A DNA stretch of 64,000 nt from BQWY01 sp046351095 (GCA_046351095.1 JAXLZC010000001.1:2108001-2172000); one strand, 5' to 3'; shown: positions 40,216 through 49,234, numbered from the stretch's first letter. Numbers and translations: made by a program. The notes: generated by a model from the letters alone, not told the origin.

Positions 40216-41673
40216 TCACAAAATGTAGCGACTGAGATCTTGATCCTTCACGACGCCCTGCAGGCGCGTTTTGACGTAGTCGGCGTCGATGACGATACGG
40301 TGCGGCGTCGCGGCAGGCGACTCGGACTGACCAGTCTGTCCGGCGCGCTCGGGCGCGTCGAACGACACCTCTTCCAACACCCGCTCCATGATCGTAAATA
40401 GTCGACGCGCGCCGATGTTTTCCGTCCGCTCGTTCACCTGCACGGCGGTCGCGGCAATTTCCTCGACGCCGCTGTCCGCAAATTCGACGGCGATACCTTC
40501 CGTCGCCAGCAGCGCCTGATACTGCGTCACCAACGACCCGCGCGGCTCGCGGAGAATCCGCACGAAATCTTCCTTCGTGAGCGGGCTCAACTCCACACGA
40601 ATGGGAAAGCGCCCCTGCAACTCCGGAATCAAATCGGAGGGCTTCGCCACATGAAACGCGCCAGCCGCGACGAACAACACATGGTCCGTGCGCACCGGCC
40701 CGTACTTCGTATTGACGGTGGAGCCTTCGACGATCGGCAGGAGGTCTCGCTGCACACCCTCGCGCGAAATGTCGGGCCCGGCGCTCCGCTCGCGCCCGGC
40801 GATCTTGTCGATCTCGTCCAGAAACACGATGCCCGTTTGCTCGACCTTGGTGATGGCCTCGCGCGTGACCTCGTCCATATCGACGAGCCGCTGCGCTTCT
40901 TCCTGGGTCAAATACTTGAGCGCCTCCGGCACCTTCATGGACCGGCGTTTCTTTTTGCCCGGCAACATGCCGCCGAACATCTCGCGCAGATTTTTTTCGA
41001 GGTCTTCCATGCCGCCGCCGGGATTCCCGATCACGCCGATAGGCATCCCGCGTTCTTTGACGTCGACTTCCACGCTACGATGGTCGAGCTTGCCGTCGCG
41101 CAACTGGAGCTTGAGTTTGGAGCGCGTCGCGTCGGTCGACTCGTGGGACGAGCCCTCGCGGGTGGACGATTCATCCGATGTGAAACCGGCGGACGGTTTC
41201 GGACTCGGCAACAGAATGTCGAGCAGCCGTTCTTCACCCAGCGTCTCGGCCTTTTTCTGCACGTCTTCGAGATGTCGCGCCTTCACCAAACCGATGGCCG
41301 ACTCCGTCAGGTCGCGTACGATGGATTCGACGTCGCGACCGACATACCCGACTTCCGTGAACTTCGACGCCTCCACTTTGATGAAGGGCGCATCGGCCAG
41401 CTTGGCAAGGCGGCGGGCGATTTCGGTTTTCCCGACGCCGGTCGGCCCGATCATGATGATGTTTTTCGGCGTCACCTCGTCGCGCAACTCGGGCGCAAGC
41501 TGCTGCCGACGCCACCGATTGCGCAAGGCGATGGCCACCATCCGCTTGGCATCGTGTTGGCCGATGACATAGCGGTCGAGCGCTTCCACGATCTGCCGCG
41601 GCGTCAGGCTGTTGACGCGTCGGCCGAGCGAGTCGGCGGTGTCGGTCGATGCGGTGGGAGACGGGAGCGTCAC
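40216..41673 (-). CDS. hslU: ATP-dependent protease ATPase subunit HslU (ClpY)
   Basis: The 485-residue AAA+ unfoldase pairs with HslV. It has the typical start region SLTPRQIVEALDRYVIGQHD, the Walker A motif IMIGPTGVGKTEIARRLA, the GYVGRDVES pore loop region, Walker B GIVFLDEIDKIAGRE and the sensor-2 region IGARRLFTIMERVLEE, ending in a hydrophobic LSRYIL tail that docks into HslV. The intermediate domain is somewhat long and charged. The start is ambiguous: GTG 41673 (7 bases after the hslV stop) is used; TTG 41697 would overlap hslV. Neither has a clear ribosome-binding site, so coupling to hslV translation is likely. Confidence 0.95.
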   Translation of the reverse strand: MTLPSPTASTDTADSLGRRVNSLTPRQIVEALDRYVIGQHDAKRMVAIALRNRWRRQQLAPELRDEVTPKNIIMIGPTGVGKTEIARRLAKLADAPFIKVEASKFTEVGYVGRDVESIVRDLTESAIGLVKARHLEDVQKKAETLGEERLLDILLPSPKPSAGFTSDESSTREGSSHESTDATRSKLKLQLRDGKLDHRSVEVDVKERGMPIGVIGNPGGGMEDLEKNLREMFGGMLPGKKKRRSMKVPEALKYLTQEEAQRLVDMDEVTREAITKVEQTGIVFLDEIDKIAGRERSAGPDISREGVQRDLLPIVEGSTVNTKYGPVRTDHVLFVAAGAFHVAKPSDLIPELQGRFPIRVELSPLTKEDFVRILREPRGSLVTQYQALLATEGIAVEFADSGVEEIAATAVQVNERTENIGARRLFTIMERVLEEVSFDAPERAGQTGQSESPAATPHRIVIDADYVKTRLQGVVKDQDLSRYIL

Positions 41674-41680
41674 GGAACCG

Positions 41681-42214
41681 TCAGGTGAGTTCTTCAAGGG
41701 TCAAGTGCTGATTCGTATAAATATCGATACCGCCGGCGATCTGCATGGACTCTTCCACGATGCGCCGGGCGTTCAACGTCGAATGGGCCAACAAGCCGCG
41801 CGCAGCGGACAACGCGTAAGGACCGCCGGAGCCGATCGCCAAAATACCGTCCTCCGGTTCGATCACGTCGCCGGTGCCGGAAATGATCAACGACTGCTCG
41901 CGGTCGGCCACGGCCAGCAACGCTTCGAGGCGACGCAGCACACGATCCGTGCGCCAATCTTTCGCCAGCTCCACGGCGGCGCGCGTCATGTTACCACGAT
42001 ACTCTTCGAGCTTCGCTTCGAACTTTTCGAAGAGGGTGAACGCATCCGCCGTCGCGCCCGCAAACCCCGCCAACACCTGATCGCGATACATACGGCGCAG
42101 CTTCTTCGCATTCTGCTTCATCACGGTCGTCCCGAGCGTGACTTGGCCGTCAGATCCCATGGCCACACGCCCGTCGCGCCGCACACATAAAATCGTCGTA
42201 GACCGAATTCTCAT
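41681..42214 (-). CDS. hslV: ATP-dependent protease proteolytic subunit HslV (ClpQ)
   Basis: The 177-residue protein is the threonine-protease ring of the HslUV complex. The N terminus MRIRSTTILCVRRDGRVAMG shows a five-residue propeptide before the catalytic Thr6 (TTI). Further family blocks are GDGQVTLG-like SDGQVTLGTTVMKQNAKK and GSGGPYALSAARGLL. Its ATG overlaps the xerC stop by four bases (ATGA), with AAGGGGAAAGG upstream, and hslU follows directly. The order trmFO-xerC-hslV-hslU is the same as gid-codV-clpQ-clpY in Firmicutes. Confidence 0.96.
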   Translation of the reverse strand: MRIRSTTILCVRRDGRVAMGSDGQVTLGTTVMKQNAKKLRRMYRDQVLAGFAGATADAFTLFEKFEAKLEEYRGNMTRAAVELAKDWRTDRVLRRLEALLAVADREQSLIISGTGDVIEPEDGILAIGSGGPYALSAARGLLAHSTLNARRIVEESMQIAGGIDIYTNQHLTLEELT

Positions 42215-43212
42215 GACCGACCTTTCCCCTTACCGCTCCTGCGTGCCGTCGTGCGCGTGACGGGCTGTGTAACCACCGGCTCCAGCGGGACCGAACCGGC
42301 CCGCGGATGGGCCTGGTCGTACACCGCCATCACCTGATCCATCGCAACGTGCGTATAACGCTGCGTCGTGGCCAACGACGCATGGCCCAACAATTCTTGA
42401 ATCGCGCGCAGGTCCGCGCCCTCGTCCAGCAAATGCGTCGCAAAACTATGGCGCAACGCATGCGGACTGACTCGCCCGCCGGGCAACGCCGCCGAATAGC
42501 GCGACACCATACGCGCGACGGATCGGACGGTCAATCGTGTGCCGCGACGATTCCGAAACAGGGGATACGCCGCCGACGACGATGTCGATCGGTTGACATC
42601 CTGGGCCGCCGTTAGCGCCGGACTATTCTGCAAGTACGCCTGCAAGGCCTCGAGCGCCACGGCGCCGATCGGCACGAGGCGTTCCTTCCGTCCTTTTCCT
42701 TGTAACCGGACCAGCCCATTACGCCAATCCACATCGTCCACGTTGAGCGCCACCAGTTCGCTGACGCGCGCGCCGGTCGAATACAACGTTTCCAATAGAG
42801 CACGGTCGCGCGGTTCGCTGGGTGCGCCCGGCAGCGGCTGATCCATTAGCGCCGCGGCATCGTCCTTATCGAGGACACGCGGCAGGGGGCGCGGCAATTT
42901 CGGCGAACGGACGCGCAGCGCCGGATTGTCCACCGTACGATGGGATCGGACCGCATACCGAAAGAAGCTCCGCAGCGTGGCGAGTTTTCGAGCAAGCGTC
43001 GAGGCTTTTTCGCCGCGCCGGTCGAGTGCGGCCAGGAACTCACGAATGCGGTCGGTCGTTACATCCGACAGGGCCGGAGGAACGTCGTTCGGATGCTGCT
43101 GGAGGAAGGCGCGCACTTGCGCCAGGTCGGACGCATAACTGCGCAGCGTCTCGGGCGAGGCGTCGCGCTGCACGCGCAGGAAGGTCAGGAAATCCCGGAT
43201 TGCCTCGTCCAT
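42211..43212 (-). CDS. xerC: Tyrosine recombinase XerC
   Basis: The 333-residue recombinase belongs to the XerC/XerD group that resolves chromosome dimers at dif. The N-terminal core-binding domain (IRDFLTFLRVQRDASPETLR) is followed by the catalytic domain with the Arg in TGARVSELVALNV, HALRHSFATHLL (His-x-x-Arg), and LGHASLATTQRYTHV with the last His and nucleophile Tyr. A 25-residue basic tail (TRTTARRSGKGKGR) is extra. The start overlaps the trmFO end by 28 bases with GGGAGG before the ATG. Its place in the conserved trmFO-hslV context favours a housekeeping Xer over a phage integrase. Confidence 0.94.
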   Translation of the reverse strand: MDEAIRDFLTFLRVQRDASPETLRSYASDLAQVRAFLQQHPNDVPPALSDVTTDRIREFLAALDRRGEKASTLARKLATLRSFFRYAVRSHRTVDNPALRVRSPKLPRPLPRVLDKDDAAALMDQPLPGAPSEPRDRALLETLYSTGARVSELVALNVDDVDWRNGLVRLQGKGRKERLVPIGAVALEALQAYLQNSPALTAAQDVNRSTSSSAAYPLFRNRRGTRLTVRSVARMVSRYSAALPGGRVSPHALRHSFATHLLDEGADLRAIQELLGHASLATTQRYTHVAMDQVMAVYDQAHPRAGSVPLEPVVTQPVTRTTARRSGKGKGRS

Positions 43213-44501
43213 GCCTCCCAGTCCTTGAGCGCGCGCTCCGCGATCAGGCGGCGCTTCTGCTCCTTGTCGCGCACCCGCTGCGGCAGAGGGGGGAACAGAC
43301 CGTAGTTCGTATTCATCGGCTGGAAGTGCGCCGGCGACGATCCCGTAATGTGCTGAATCAAGCAGCCATGCGCGCAGGTCGGCGGCGGCGTCATCGGCGC
43401 CTGCCCCTGCAGCAATCGCGCGGCGTTGATTCCCGCAAAACCGCCCATGGCCGCCGACTCCGTATACCCTTCGACCCCGACGATTTGCCCGGCGAAGAAG
43501 ATGTGCTCGCGCGAGCGCAGTTGCAACGTGTCGCGCAGCAACGCGGGCGAATTGATAAACGTATTGCGGTGCAAACTGCCGAAGCGCAAAAACTCCGCCT
43601 GCTCCAAACCGGGAATCATGCGAAACACACGGCGCTGCTCGGGGTAGGTCAACTTCGTCTGAAAGCCGACGAGGTTATAGGCGGTGCGATGGACGTTTTC
43701 CGCGCGCAACTGCAAGACCGCCGTGGGGCGCTGCCCCGTGCGCGGATCTTCCAACCCAACCGGCTTCAGCGGACCGAACACCAGCGTTTGTTTGCCGCGC
43801 TCCGCCATAACCTCGATCGGGATACAGCCTTCGAAATAGGCCGCCTGTTCGAAATCCTTCGTCTGCACTTTTTCCGCCGCCATCAACGCGTCGTAAAACG
43901 CGCTATAACTCGCCTCATCCATCGGACAGTTGACGTAGTCATCGCCGCCCTTGTCGTACCGCGAGGCGCGAAACGCCTTCGTCATATCGATGGAGTCGGC
44001 GTCGATAATCGGCGAGATCGCATCGTAAAAGTACAGGTGTTTGCTGTGTGTCAGCGTGCCTATGGCCGTCGAGAGTTTCTGCGAGGTGAGCGGCCCGGTC
44101 GCCACGATACACACCGCGTCGGTGGGAATATCCGTGATCTCTTCGCGCACGATCCGAATATTCGGATGCGATTCCAACTCCCGCGTGATCGTCTGCGCAA
44201 ACACATCGCGGTCGACGGCCAAGGCCGATCCAGCGGGCACACGAGCTTGTTCGGCCGCGCGGATGATCAACGAATTGATCGCCCGCATCTCCGCCTTCAA
44301 GATACCCGGCGCGCTGGACACCTCTGCCGACCCTAACGAGTTCGAACAGACCAACTCCGCAAGAAACCCGGTTTTATGCGCCTGCGTATTTTCCTTCGGC
44401 CGCATTTCGTGCAGCGTGACCCGCACACCGCGCGACGCCGCTTGCCACGCGGCCTCGGAGCCGGCCAAACCGCCGCCAATGATAATGAGATCGTCGCGCA
44501 T
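43185..44501 (-). CDS. trmFO: Methylenetetrahydrofolate-tRNA-(uracil-5-)-methyltransferase
   Basis: The 438-residue flavoenzyme makes 5-methyluridine at tRNA position 54 using methylenetetrahydrofolate instead of SAM. It has the FAD motif IIGGGLAGSEAAWQAASRGV, the specific block RPKENTQAHKTGFLAELVCS, the C-terminal FAGQIVGVEGYTESAAMGGF, and GSSPAHFQPMNTNYGLFPPL. Length and order match TrmFO (Gid). It heads the run that continues with xerC, hslV, hslU and argB. No Shine-Dalgarno-like sequence precedes the ATG. Confidence 0.97.
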   Translation of the reverse strand: MRDDLIIIGGGLAGSEAAWQAASRGVRVTLHEMRPKENTQAHKTGFLAELVCSNSLGSAEVSSAPGILKAEMRAINSLIIRAAEQARVPAGSALAVDRDVFAQTITRELESHPNIRIVREEITDIPTDAVCIVATGPLTSQKLSTAIGTLTHSKHLYFYDAISPIIDADSIDMTKAFRASRYDKGGDDYVNCPMDEASYSAFYDALMAAEKVQTKDFEQAAYFEGCIPIEVMAERGKQTLVFGPLKPVGLEDPRTGQRPTAVLQLRAENVHRTAYNLVGFQTKLTYPEQRRVFRMIPGLEQAEFLRFGSLHRNTFINSPALLRDTLQLRSREHIFFAGQIVGVEGYTESAAMGGFAGINAARLLQGQAPMTPPPTCAHGCLIQHITGSSPAHFQPMNTNYGLFPPLPQRVRDKEQKRRLIAERALKDWEAWTRQSGIS

Positions 44502-44645
44502 GGATAGGGGGTGAAACGGGACGTTCAGAATGGGAGAACGATGGATGAGGCGCGCATTCTACGAACCGCGTTTTTCCTGTGTCAACCAGGCCTTCTATAA
44601 TCGCCTAAAGACCGAAGCTACTCTGGAAGACTCAAATGAATTCAG

Positions 44646-45191
44646 CTAGTCCTGATACTCGTACTCTGGGTTATCACTAGGAGAAAAGCTGGCCCCTTTG
44701 GCATTCAATTGTCTGGCAATAGCAGTACGGTATTTCCGTCCCAGATCATCAGCGTATTGAATGTACCCCAATAGCACCTTGTCTGTCTGGAAATTGCCGA
44801 ACCCTATTTGCATCTCGATGTCCTCAATTTCCTCTTTGGATAAGGAGTGCGTCATTTCCTCCGACTGGCCGGAATCGAGTCGCATCGATATCTGCTTAGA
44901 TTCTGCATATGGCGGTTGCCCTGGCAAACTGCCGGGAGGGAACGAGTCCAAAAGGCACAAACTAATCTCTCTACCAATGCCAGCCGTACCCCCTGTGTTT
45001 ACTACTTCAAATCTAATGCAGTCTCCAGGAATGCCTATGTGACGCACAATAAATTTCTGACGGTTAGCAAACAAGAAAGTCTTCTGCGCAAGATCGGCGC
45101 TATCCTTTCCTGCTTCTGCAGCGACTTGATTTGCAGTCACCTGCTTCTCAATGCCGTCAGTGTACGAGTCGCTATATTGGCTGCGCGCCAT
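44646..45191 (-). CDS. Hypothetical protein, probable C-terminal part of a frameshifted gene
   Basis: This 181-codon frame is not recognised. It is distinctly richer in A and T than its neighbours. It starts with a helical, Gln/Ala-rich segment (EKQVTANQVAAEAGKDSADL), then a beta-rich domain (KFIVRHIGIPGDCIRFEVVN; REISLCLLDSFPPG) and a charged end. Proteins of this sort usually carry a membrane helix directly before the Gln-rich segment. That helix is present just upstream but in a different frame (45137-45361), which implies a missing base. The ATG at 45191 may be only an accidental internal codon. It may be translated independently or be inactive. Confidence 0.45.
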   Translation of the reverse strand: MARSQYSDSYTDGIEKQVTANQVAAEAGKDSADLAQKTFLFANRQKFIVRHIGIPGDCIRFEVVNTGGTAGIGREISLCLLDSFPPGSLPGQPPYAESKQISMRLDSGQSEEMTHSLSKEEIEDIEMQIGFGNFQTDKVLLGYIQYADDLGRKYRTAIARQLNAKGASFSPSDNPEYEYQD

Positions 45192-45534
45192 GCTATGAAT
45201 GCCGTTGCAACTGCAGCACTAGCGCTAATAATGGCAGCCACTAATCCCGCCCACCTTTCCCATGACGTATCACTCCCCGTTGCAGGTGGGAATCCCTTCA
45301 CGACAAATGGCTGTTCAGGAGTGCCTCGCCTATCAACCTCAGGCGCAGGGGAGCTCGTCACAGGTTGCGAGCTGCGACTGCTATTCTTTTTATCTGAGGT
45401 GCAGTTTCAACGCCTGCCACGCGGTCTTTACCGCGAACATTCGTCGACCCCTCGTTGGCTGCCAAGAGACAAGTTTGCCCACTCACCGATAGCACCACAA
45501 AAAGCAACAACTGTGCGACTCGTGCGTGGGTCAT
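45137..45534 (-). pseudogene. Signal peptide and membrane helix of a frameshifted membrane protein
   Basis: From ATG 45534 the minus strand reads a signal peptide (MTHARVAQLLLFVVLSVSG, then QTCLLAAN) and runs on to TAPQIK, where an A5 tract occurs; the frame then stops. One extra A at that tract would continue into a second frame (SSRSSQPVTSSPAPEVDRRG, a Pro/Ser linker, then the helix WAGLVAAIISASAAVATAFI). That frame stops at 45137, inside the third frame (44646-45191), and again one missing base would join them. Two independent -1 shifts in one gene indicate decay or assembly errors. Confidence 0.55.
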
Positions 45535-45665
45535 AAATGATAGGCACTCCTAACAGCTCGTGGGTTTTGGCATGACGACACTTTCACGCCTAGGGGCATG
45601 CGCTATTTAGATCCAACTCAATTAGATACACGCAGTCAAGCTTGCCATCGACGTCCGCTGCCGCG

Positions 45666-45695
45666 TTGACTGCCCCTGAGGCGCAATGGTACTGT
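45666..45695 (+). promoter_or_regulatory. Sigma-70-type promoter of tRNA-Val
   Basis: TTGACT (45666-45671) and TACTGT (45690-45695) are separated by 18 bp, a good match to the -35/-10 pattern. The predicted transcript start near 45702 lies 26 bases before the mature tRNA. Confidence 0.6.
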
Positions 45696-45727
45696 TTGCC
45701 GCGTTTCGAGCCGTCAGGGCCCAGGGC

Positions 45728-45802
45728 GGGCGATTAGCTCAGTGGCAGAGCGCTTCCTTCACACGGAAGAGGCCACAGGTTCGATACCTGTATCGCCCAC
45801 CA
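45728..45802 (+). tRNA. tRNA-Val (CAC anticodon)
   Basis: The 75-base gene folds into a full cloverleaf: acceptor GGGCGAT/ATCGCCC, D-arm GCTCAGTGGCAGAGC, anticodon arm CTTCC-TTCACAC-GGAAG with anticodon CAC (valine, GUG codons), and T-arm with GGTTCGATACC. The CCA end is encoded (45800-45802). Confidence 0.97.
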
Positions 45803-45959
45803 TCCACAGCCTTCGATCCCGGTCCTCGTTCACCGCCTCTAGGCCAAGCACCCCGTTTCCGCCGTTTCCTAGACAGATTCCAGACCCTCGGCTAGACTTT
45901 CCACAGGCGGGCTTAGGCATAGACCGAGCACGCCAACGTCCTATTACAAGAGGTGACGC

Positions 45960-46316
45960 ATGCGGACCGAGGCACGGACATGGACAGCGGCAGTACTCCT
46001 GGGGAGCCTGATTGCCACGGGGTGTGCGAGCACCTCGCAGAATTCGCAGGGCATGGCGATGGGGCAGATGGACAGCAATGAGCGCACCAGCGTCTATTCG
46101 ACGCTCGACAGCACCGCGTTGGTGTACACCGACCCGGCGGCCGGCGCCCCGGCGGACGACAACCCCATCCGCTGGACTGGTTTCTTGCTGCATCCGGTTG
46201 GGCTCGCCCTCGACTACGCGATCAATCGTCCGCTGTACACCCTGGCGTCGCATCTTCAACGCCTCACGGGGTACACGGCGGAGGATGCAATGTTGGATTC
46301 GTCCCGCCGGAGATAG
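45960..46316 (+). CDS. Small putative lipoprotein, 118 residues
   Basis: The protein has a lipoprotein signal (TWTAAVLLGSLIATGCASTS, lipidated Cys22 by the ATGC lipobox) followed by a mostly disordered, Gln/Ser-rich segment. A C-terminal part (IRWTGFLLHPVGLALDYAIN; RPLYTLASHLQRLTG) contains an amphipathic helix that could sit on a membrane. I do not recognise a family. AAGAGGTGACGC precedes the ATG. It lies between tRNA-Val and the TPR lipoprotein gene on the same strand, and the gap to the latter is 91 bases. Probably an outer-membrane accessory protein. Confidence 0.7.
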   Translation: MRTEARTWTAAVLLGSLIATGCASTSQNSQGMAMGQMDSNERTSVYSTLDSTALVYTDPAAGAPADDNPIRWTGFLLHPVGLALDYAINRPLYTLASHLQRLTGYTAEDAMLDSSRRR

Positions 46317-46407
46317 TCGGCGCGGCGCATCCCCTCTGCTTCCTATTCCTCGTCAATTCCCGGCATAATCCCTTGGTTGGCTGCACCAGCGCCGACCAAG
46401 GGATCCT

Positions 46408-47583
46408 ATGCGCCTAGCTCTCGATCTCCAGACTCCAGCTATCGCATCCACCGTGCGAGGACACCGCGCCTCCTCTGCGCTGATCTCGTGCTGTGTTGCG
46501 ATCTTGCTTACAGGCTGCGCAGAGCCGGACATTCGGCCGCCGCTGCCACCCTCAGCCTCGGATCTTGAACTCCTGAAAGCCGCCAAGCTCTGCGACACGG
46601 CAGAACAGTTTACGTCCCACACCGTGAGCACGCAGGTCGGGACCGTGCCCTGGGGCAGCGGCAGCGAGCGCCGCATCTCCGCAGCCGTGAGCCCAAGCCA
46701 TGGCGACGAGTCATGGTATTTCGACGCAGAAGGGCGTCTGGTCGCCGCCGTCTTTACCTATCCCTCAGGCCTACCGCTCGCCGCCTATCCGACCCTGCGC
46801 GAAACCCTGTCGCATCTCAAATCGGCCAGGGACTTTTACCTCAGCGTGGCGAAGCTGCCGACGAAAGGGCAGATGGACATCAGCCGGGTCTATCAAACGG
46901 GCGACGAAAAAACGACGACGCAGTATCTCGTGACGGGCATACCCGATACGCCGACGCTCCTTATGGCGACCTTCGCGATCGACCCCTACGTGCAACTCTT
47001 TACGCCCAATCGCAAGGAATTTCTCGACCGGTTCCGCGGCCCGGAGCGCGAGAAGGCGCCCCAAGGCACGGTCGATCAGTTGCCCTATCCGGCGTTGCAG
47101 GAATTCTCGCGCGGGGAAGCGGCGCTGTTGGCCTACTGCGGGACCCGCGCGCCGCAGGTGGCGGTCCAGGCCTATCAACGCGCCATCGACAACGGACTCT
47201 CGAAAGATCCGGTGCGGCTCGCCGAAGCGCACCATAAGCTCGGGCTTGCGTGGGAAGGCTCCGGGGATTTGGAAAAAGCGAAGAGCGAGATGGAGCAGGC
47301 GCTGGCGCTACGCCCCAATGCGCCGGAGATCATCAACAATCTCGGCACCATCGCCGCGCAGACGGGCCGGCGCGATCAAGCCATCGCGTGGTTCCAAAAG
47401 GCCGTCACGATCCGGCCGAATTACCCACTGGCCCGATACAACTTGGCCGAAGCGCTCGAACCCTCCAACCGCAAAGTCGCCATCTCCGAATACGAAACCT
47501 ACCTGGCGCTAGTCGAAGGGAACCCCGACGAAGCCACTCGCGCGACCCTGGTGAAAAAAAAGCTCAAAGAGATGCAGCGTTAG
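46408..47583 (+). CDS. TPR-containing putative lipoprotein
   Basis: The 391-residue protein starts with a long leader and a lipobox (CCVAILLTGCAEPD, Cys at about residue 37). Residues 45-230 form an unrecognised beta-rich domain (ESWYFDAEGRLVAAVFTYPS) that looks like a lipoprotein sensor or chaperone module. The C-terminal third has at least three tetratricopeptide repeats (AEAHHKLGLAWEGSGDLEKA; PEIINNLGTIAAQTGRRDQA; PLARYNLAEALEPSNRKVA), which normally mediate protein contacts. It is likely exported to the outer membrane or periplasm. A SD-like AAGGGAT precedes the ATG. The partner is unknown. Confidence 0.8.
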   Translation: MRLALDLQTPAIASTVRGHRASSALISCCVAILLTGCAEPDIRPPLPPSASDLELLKAAKLCDTAEQFTSHTVSTQVGTVPWGSGSERRISAAVSPSHGDESWYFDAEGRLVAAVFTYPSGLPLAAYPTLRETLSHLKSARDFYLSVAKLPTKGQMDISRVYQTGDEKTTTQYLVTGIPDTPTLLMATFAIDPYVQLFTPNRKEFLDRFRGPEREKAPQGTVDQLPYPALQEFSRGEAALLAYCGTRAPQVAVQAYQRAIDNGLSKDPVRLAEAHHKLGLAWEGSGDLEKAKSEMEQALALRPNAPEIINNLGTIAAQTGRRDQAIAWFQKAVTIRPNYPLARYNLAEALEPSNRKVAISEYETYLALVEGNPDEATRATLVKKKLKEMQR

Positions 47584-47756
47584 CCACCAACTGCTCGCAA
47601 AAACGATTCAGATTCTACGTAGTATTTTCAAGATCTCTCATCCCGCCTCCGCGCCCCGGCACTTGACAGTCTGGCGGACCAACTGCCTTGACGCGGCTCC
47701 TTCATCGGCTAGGCTTCCTAAGAAGCGCTGCAACACCGCTGAAAAGGATGACGCCC

Positions 47757-48536
47757 ATGGCACGCACGCACACGACTCGACGTACCACTCAACGATTTGC
47801 ACGGCTGGTCCTGGCGGTGGCGCTTGGCCTATCCCTTCCCGCATTGGCACAGGCAGACGATCGTACCTGGCGTTTTTCGATCTCCGCCTTTGGGGGAAAA
47901 TCGTTCGCCGCGAATCAAGATGTCGATATCAATTGCGGATCCATCTGCAATCCGACGGATCCGTACCACGGCACCGCGCATGGCGTGCAACTGCAAGACG
48001 CGCCGTCCTTCGGCGGCAAAGTGACCGCCTGGTATACGCCACGCAACTACGACTGGCAGCCGCAGATCGGCCTGCAACTCGACTGGACGCGCTTCACCGG
48101 GGACGTACATCCTCAAACGCAGGGCGCGACGGGAACGGTCTCCACGCCTGGCATGCAACTGGGCTCGTTCACATTTGCCGGGCGCGAAATCGGCGTCAAT
48201 GTGCTCGCGATGAACCTGATGTTCCGCTATCCCATCGGCGTGAGCCCGAGCTTGCCGGAAGGTCGCTGGTATCCGTACGTCGGCATCGGCGGCGGCGTCC
48301 AACGTGCAAACATGACGTATGTGCCGAACGGCGAGCGAGAGACGAGCTACACCCCGGCCTATCAAGTCATGGCGGGTGTGAACATCTTCATCTTTAAGAA
48401 CCTGGCGATCTTCGGGGAGCTCAAACGGACGAGCGGCACGCACACGTTTACGTATAACGGCACCTTAGGCGATCGTACGGATCGGTGGACGATCACCTCG
48501 AACCACGTCACGGGCGGTGTGTCGCTGCATTTTTAG
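47757..48536 (+). CDS. Outer-membrane beta-barrel (OprF/OmpW-like) protein
   Basis: The 259-residue protein has a signal peptide (QRFARLVLAVALGLSLPALA, cut at AQADD) and then an 8-stranded-barrel pattern of alternating hydrophobic and polar residues (WRFSISAFGGKSFAANQDVD; VNVLAMNLMFRYPIG; RWYPYVGIGGGVQRANMTY) ending in a terminal Phe (VTGGVSLHF), a signal for the BAM complex. Its porin or structural role is not known. ATG 47757 is preceded by AAAAGGATGACG; ATG 47748 is an alternative and would add three residues. It is not clearly in an operon with the TPR lipoprotein gene (gap of about 170 bases). Confidence 0.8.
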   Translation: MARTHTTRRTTQRFARLVLAVALGLSLPALAQADDRTWRFSISAFGGKSFAANQDVDINCGSICNPTDPYHGTAHGVQLQDAPSFGGKVTAWYTPRNYDWQPQIGLQLDWTRFTGDVHPQTQGATGTVSTPGMQLGSFTFAGREIGVNVLAMNLMFRYPIGVSPSLPEGRWYPYVGIGGGVQRANMTYVPNGERETSYTPAYQVMAGVNIFIFKNLAIFGELKRTSGTHTFTYNGTLGDRTDRWTITSNHVTGGVSLHF

Positions 48537-48659
48537 GCGACGGAGGACCGTCGACGACAGCCCACGTCGGCCACACGATCTACGGTGAAATCAGTGGGGT
48601 GAACCCGATAGGTCCGAGAGCGGCGGGCACTCGATCGAGCGCCCGCCGTCGAAGATCCG

Positions 48660-49127
48660 CTACCGAACCTGCTCTTGTTCTTCCTGCATCGTTTTACACG
48701 CGATACAGAGCGTCGTCACCGGTCGCGCTTTGAGACGCGGCGTCGGAATGTCCTCGCCGCAGCGCTCGCACAGCCCATAGACATGCGCCGACATCCGAGC
48801 CAAGGCCTCGTCAATTTTTTTGATGAGGTTCCGCTCGCGCTCGCGAATACGTATCGCAAATCGCTGATCGGCTTCTGCCGTCGCCTGATCGCTAACATCG
48901 GGAAATGTCGCGTTCGCGGATTCTTGAATGACGCTGACACCGGCATCGTCCAGCAACTGCTGGCGCTGGCGTTCCAACTCGCGGCGAATGTCGAGGAGAT
49001 CGGCTTCGCGCGTCGAGGCGTCGACGGCGTGACCGGACACTGAGGTGACGACCTGCGGGGAGAGGACGGCTGCTGCGCCGCCGCTACTGACCTGCTCGCG
49101 TGATCCGACTATCCGTGGTCGAGGCAT
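48660..49127 (-). CDS. DksA/TraR-family zinc-finger protein
   Basis: The 155-residue protein belongs to the DksA/TraR family that binds the RNA polymerase secondary channel and adjusts transcription with ppGpp. The central coiled coil (LLDIRRELERQRQQLLDDAG; RIRERERNLIKKIDEALARM) carries the tip region, and the C4 zinc finger is CERCGEDIPTPRLKARPVTT plus LCIACK near the end. A 40-residue N-terminal extension of low complexity is unusual. GGAGG precedes the ATG. It lies alone, with the recR gene 107 bases upstream on the same strand. Confidence 0.9.
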   Translation of the reverse strand: MPRPRIVGSREQVSSGGAAAVLSPQVVTSVSGHAVDASTREADLLDIRRELERQRQQLLDDAGVSVIQESANATFPDVSDQATAEADQRFAIRIRERERNLIKKIDEALARMSAHVYGLCERCGEDIPTPRLKARPVTTLCIACKTMQEEQEQVR

Positions 49128-49234
49128 CTGGCCCTCCTACATCTGACACCACTGGGGACTCGGTTGCGAAATCGGCGGGACTATAACAACGGGGCGCGGA
49201 GCAGTTCAATTCCGTAGCAACCCTCATGTGGGCA

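Noticed and set aside
45728..45802. tRNA-Val as an integration site for the neighbouring A+T-richer patch
   Set aside because: No duplicated tRNA 3' end (att repeat) and no integrase gene of mobile type were seen near the patch; XerC is in its usual housekeeping context.
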